64,000 nucleotides of DNA from Viscum album (taxonomy: Eukaryota > Streptophyta > Magnoliopsida > Santalales > Viscaceae), in assembly GCA_963277665.1 (NCBI GenBank), contig OY728133.1:387265962-387329961 (forward strand), read 5' to 3'. The translations under genes were made by a program, and so were the position numbers. Under the pieces are notes generated by a model, which was given only the letters and a program-made list of their open reading frames with translations, was not told the DNA's origin and made no database searches. Positions 59,991 to 64,000 of the stretch are shown here, in pieces. Every line of letters begins with the position of its first letter. Position 1 is the first letter of the stretch.

Positions 59991-61110
59991 AAATCACACT
60001 ATGACAATTTGGCATACAAGCGATGATCTCTCCGAATTTCTAACACCATCTCTAAGTGTTCCTCATGATTTTCTCTTATCCTTGAATAAACCAATATATC
60101 AACCACAAACACCATGAAAAAAGAATCCAAATATCACTAAAATATCTTCTTCATCAATGAAATAATGATTGTTGGTGAATTCATAAGACCGAAATTCATT
60201 ATGACATATTCTTAGTGTCCACATCTTCTTTTGAAAGATATTTTCCAAATATCCTCTTTCCGGAATTGCAATTGGTGATATCCCGATCTCAAGTAAATTT
60301 TTGACAACCAATGGGCTCCCCTTAATAGATCAAACAGATAATCAATGCATGTAAGTGGATTCAAATTCTTCATTATAAATTGGTTAATCTTACGATAATC
60401 CACACATAACCTTGGAGTTCTATATACTTTCTTTACAAAAAAGACTAGTTATTCTGATAGAGATGTACATGGCCAAATGAAAACTTTTCTTTCCAACTCT
60501 TCTAACAGAACTATCAATTCCCTTAATTATATTGGTTCGATCCTATAAGATGGACGGGGAATATTAATGGTCCCTAGGTGGATATCAATTGTGAAGTCCA
60601 CTCCCTTATAGGTTGTAACCCTGGAATTTTTTCTGGAAACACATTAGGAAATTGATCCAAAACAGATGGAAAACCATTATCTGTGATCTCTTATACCAAT
60701 TAAAAGGTCAATGTGACCAAATATTAATTGTATATTCCCATTGCTGGTGCCAACCAACTCGTTATGCCTCTCTTTAAAACCATTTTCCTTTGAAGAGATA
60801 CTCGACGTCTTCCTCAGTTGTAAAATATGTCTTTTGGTTATAACAGTCGATGTGAGCCTTGAATGTTGTCAACCAATACATACCCCTGATTAGATCGAAT
60901 ACATACATTTTTAATACTAAGAATCTTCATTTTAGTTAAACTCCATTTATAGTTTTAGAACATGCTCTATAGACAAAGGCTCTATATTCTATTTCACCAA
61001 GAGGAGTTTGAAGTTTTATCACAAAAGTAATCATCTCAACTTTTAAACATAGAAAATCAATAGAATTGGAATAAATTAAGGAATGTGATGCACTAGTATA
61101 GAAAAACACT
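59991..61110 (-). pseudogene. pol: G3 gypsy pol relic: RT and protease
   Basis: The minus strand at about 60250-60400 reads MDYRKINQFIMKN, then LRGAHWLSKIYLRSGYHQLQ, a gypsy RT. The active site at 60083-60109 reads FVVDILVYS, with the first Asp changed to Val. At 60850-60920 the protease tail reads YVFDLIRGMYWLTTFKAHID (family form FDVILGMDWL...AHID). G3 is colinear with G1 (10600-11000): both continue into AAGTTTTATCACAAAAGTAATC-like gag-protease linker. CACTA-3 interrupts G3 at 61110. Confidence 0.8.
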
Positions 61111-61729
61111 CACTAAAAAATTACCTATTTAGTCGGTTTTTTTTTAATTTTGAAGGGGTTATAACCCCTTCTGAATACATTTGCAGCAGTTATGAAGAAC
61201 CACCGCTAATGTGCCCTCCTACTATTGGTAGATGATCTTTTGAGGAACCACTAGTAAATTCATGATGACTTTAAGAGAAGTTAGGTTAGAGGTGTTTTCA
61301 ACCCCCACTAATGTTGCATAAAATTCACCAAAATTCCTTGTATTAAAGGTAGTTATAGCTGCAACCACATCTTAATGAGGGAATTATGGGTGGTTTTATC
61401 CACCCCTAATGGTGATTAATTTAGGGGAGATTTATTAAAACCTCACCTAAAGGTTCTATTTTTTAATAATTTTTCCTCCCTACACCCTGATCACTTGCCT
61501 CCCCTCCTTCCCTCCATCCAATTCTCAAGTCCCTCTCTTTCCTCCCTCTTGTTCTCTCCCTATATCCCCTTTAATTCCCCCCGTGAACTGTGGCCTCCCA
61601 TCCCAATTCCCCCTAAGGTCCAAGTTTGTATCCCCAATACTCCCCCTCCAATTATGAATTTTTCCCACATGAGGGATGCTACTCCTCAGGGCAGTCCTCC
61701 CCTCACCAGTGATAGTCTAAAAATTAGAG

Positions 61730-61795
61730 CTTGACGGGACTCGAACATGCGACCTACATCCAACTAACTTAAAGTGCATGCAACTATGCCAATCA
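61730..61795 (-). other. tRNA-like segment inside CACTA-3
   Basis: The minus strand has an A-box-like TGGCATAGTTGCATGCAC (61774-61791) and a B box GTTCGAGTCCC (about 61736-61746). The T-stem is partly mismatched. Position and orientation within the element mirror the segment in CACTA-1: after the left repeats and just before the AT-rich core. Confidence 0.6.
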
Positions 61796-61799
61796 GTAT

Positions 61800-62306
61800 T
61801 TGTTATTCAAAGGACACATTTATGTATTAATATATATATAAATGTGTTATTTAAATAAATAATATTTGAATAAATATTTCAATAGATGTAAATATATAGC
61901 ATATATATATTTTTATATAAATTAAAATATATATTTTTATATCATCTATTTATATTATATTAAATTTATACATCTATATAAACTCAATATTTTATTTGTG
62001 TATCAACATTAATTTTGAGTAAATATATTTTCATATACAACTTATTTTATATATACAGACATTTATTTATATATTTATAATTATATTTATGTAAATTATT
62101 TATATAATTAAATACATATTTATAAATTATATATATGTTTATTTTTATAATATATATATATAACTACTTATTTAATGTATTTATATAATGTCTTTAAAAA
62201 TATATTTCTATAATGTATTTAAATACATATAATTATTATTATGATAATTAATATATATTTATTTATATCAATTTTTCATCATTATATATAATTAATTATA
62301 TATGAA

Positions 62307-62340
<34 letters not shown>

Positions 62341-62995
62341 CATATATATGAAATACAATTTATAAAAATATTTATATAATGCTATATAAAATACAATTTT
62401 TTAATGTATTTAATTAATATGTATATTATATATAATTAATATTTAAATTATATATGATTAAAAATATGTGAAATACTATTTATACATATGTTTATATAAT
62501 GTATTTTAATAAATATATTTATTATTATGCACATTGATATATTTTTTTTCAATAAATATAATTCGATGATATTGTGTACATTAAGTTATATTTTTTTTAT
62601 AAATTGTATATCACATATATAATATTACTTATACATAATTTTGAATCATAAAAAAATATTTAAAAAAATATTTATTATTATAATAATATAAGTTATAAAA
62701 ACTAAAAGCTTGAGTTTCTATATGATATATTTTCTAAATAAGTTATATTTATGCATATATTTATATAATATGTTTAATCTTTTATATTACATATAAAAAA
62801 TATTATATGAAATACAATTTATACAAACAAAAATATATTAAAATACATATATAATATTATACTAGTAAATTTATGTATACATATAAATATAATTAAATAC
62901 AATCATTGAATTTTTTTACATAATATGATCATATATTGTATTTAAATACATTTATATATAGTTTTATATATATATTATTGAATATTTTTGTTAAT
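61800..62995. repeat. AT-only core of CACTA-3
   Basis: About 1.2 kb with very few G or C. It is made of TATATA, AATACATATA and TTTATATAAT permutations, including an (AT)n run at 62306-62334. No gene. Confidence 0.85.
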
Positions 62996-62999
62996 ATAG

Positions 63000-63690
63000 T
63001 GGGGCTTCCCAAGACCAACTAATTTAAATACATTATATAGGGTTTTGAACCTCCTCTAATTAAAGACATTAGAGGGGGATTTCAACCCCCTCTAATTTAA
63101 GACATTATTGTGGGTTTTGAACACCCTCTAATTTAAAGACATTTGAGTTGGTTTTCAACCACCTCTAATTTAAGACATCATAAGGGGTTTTAACCCCCTC
63201 TAATTTAAGAATTTAGAGGGGGGTTTAAATGCCTCTAATTTAATACATTGGAGGTGGTTTTCAACCCCCTCTAATTTAAGAAATTATAGGGGGTCTTGAA
63301 CCCCCCACTAATTTAAGATATTAGACGTGGTTATGAACCACCTCTAATCTCATTGAATAGAGGCAGTTATGAACCCCCTATATGTTCATAAATTAGAGGA
63401 TGTTGAAAACCCTGTGTAAAATAAAACAGAATATTAAGAAAATAATGTTAAAAAATTTAGAGGGGGTTCAAAACACCCTATAATGTAAGAAATCAGTTGG
63501 TATTCTTAACCCCCATTAAATATGATGATTAGCGATGGTCACACATATCCCCCCACTAATTTATACAGAAAATGAATTTTGAGGGGGTTCATAACCCCCT
63601 CTAAATATGATTATTAGAGGGTATTTTTCACAAACCCACCTAATTATATAGAAAATGAATTTATTGGTGGTTATGAATATCCCCCGATAA
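63000..63690. repeat. Subterminal repeat array of CACTA-3
   Basis: Units of about 35-60 bases contain CCCTCTAATTTAAGACATTA followed by GAGGGGGTTTTGAAC. The two parts are mutual inverted repeats (AGAGGGGG and CCCCCTCT), so each unit can fold. At least eight units occur, with decay towards the right end. Confidence 0.85.
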
Positions 63691-63711
63691 TCAATGTATT
63701 TTTTAGTGACT

Positions 63712-64000
63712 TGCATAAGGGTATAATTCAAATTATCATACCTCTCACTATATATGGTATAGCCTGATCGTATTCCATCATCTGCTCAGCTCTATACAAT
63801 TGCTTCATTGCTGCACTCCTCTCCTTGTTGCTTTGAGAAGATTGACCTTATTGAAAAGTCATGATAATCTAGAATCAGAATGGCCAACTATGTTCTACTG
63901 ATGAGTATAATTTTTCTAGCCTCATCATATTAAGGAATATGATGCTTTCGACACCTGAGATGTGTCTCGAGCACCTAACCTTGGAGCACTTCAACAATAA
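63712..64000 (-). pseudogene. G3 gypsy gag portion, cut by window edge
   Basis: Aligns by eye with G1 at about 10985-11260: GGGTATAATTC, GCCTGATC..., CTTCATTGCTGCACTC and CACCTGAGATGT...CACCTAACCT each have a counterpart there. No open frame survives. Confidence 0.6.

Larger units (their letters stand above)
61111..63708. mobile_element. CACTA-3: 2.6 kb non-autonomous CACTA transposon
   Basis: Termini are CACTAAAAAATTACCTATTT and, inverted, CACTAAAAAATACATTGATT. The 3 bp TSD is ACT (61108-61110 and 63709-63711). The host sequence reads through it when compared with G1 near 10980-11000 (AAATCTTATATAAGGGTA against AAACACTTGCATAAGGGTA). Inside are inverted subterminal repeats, a pyrimidine-rich stretch (61490-61700), a tRNA-like segment, a 1.2 kb core of nearly pure A/T and a tandem CCCTCTAATTTAAG array. 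No transposase is present. The frame at 61495-61734 is low-complexity. Confidence 0.92.

Noticed and set aside
61495..61734. 79-residue Pro/Ser-rich frame
   Set aside because: Pyrimidine-rich low-complexity DNA within CACTA-3; it runs into the tRNA-like segment and resembles no protein.

Overview
This is a gene-poor, AT-rich stretch of plant nuclear DNA. It consists almost entirely of transposable elements inserted into one another. Initiator-tRNA-Met-type primer binding sites, Ty3/gypsy and SIRE-type Ty1/copia retrotransposons, CACTA DNA transposons and an L1-type ORF1 with a DUF4283-like domain all indicate a flowering plant. The species cannot be told from the sequence. I see no intact host gene, rRNA gene, CRISPR array or bacterial feature.

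Layout. Labels are mine. (1) 1-4891: G0, a Ty3/gypsy element on the minus strand cut by the left edge, with a broken gag-protease frame and a 3.2 kb LTR. (2) 4892-5582, 14821-16156, 17007-20721, 22401-23517 and about 28589-29419: pieces of G2, an old minus-strand gypsy element with RNase H, RT, protease and a long 5' LTR. It was split by G0, by G1 (5583-14820, a full gypsy element with 2.0 kb LTRs), by two CACTA elements (16157-17006 and 20725-22397) and by a solo LTR (23523-28583). (3) 29420-32049: AT-rich DNA with an inverted LTR-like fragment. (4) 32050-58272: a LARD-like element with two LTRs of about 4.8 kb and a 2.0 kb non-coding interior. Its 5' LTR holds a 14,666 bp SIRE/Maximus copia element (39570-54235). 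The SIRE integrase in turn holds a 2.2 kb ORF1-only L1-like insertion (47567-49793). (5) 58273-64000: further gypsy relics (G3) interrupted by a third CACTA element (61111-63708).

Boundaries rest on terminal motifs and target-site duplications (TSDs) read directly: ATTAT for SIRE, a 17 bp TSD for the L1-like insertion, AATCA for the solo LTR, and ATT, TTA and ACT for the three CACTA elements. TSDs with one mismatch flank G1 and the LARD-like element. Insertion order follows from nesting. G2 and the LARD family are old, with their LTRs visibly diverged. SIRE is recent, with its two 1868 bp LTRs differing at about 30 positions by eye. The L1-like insertion is younger than SIRE.

No genes cooperate here in a host pathway. 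The coding content is retroelement gag, protease, integrase, RT and RNase H, plus an extra SIRE ORF, all carrying nonsense codons. The most unusual items are the ORF1-only 'half-L1' insertion, tRNA-like T-arm sequences inside CACTA elements, and tandem units of about 195 bp with GTAAGG motifs in the LARD-family LTRs.
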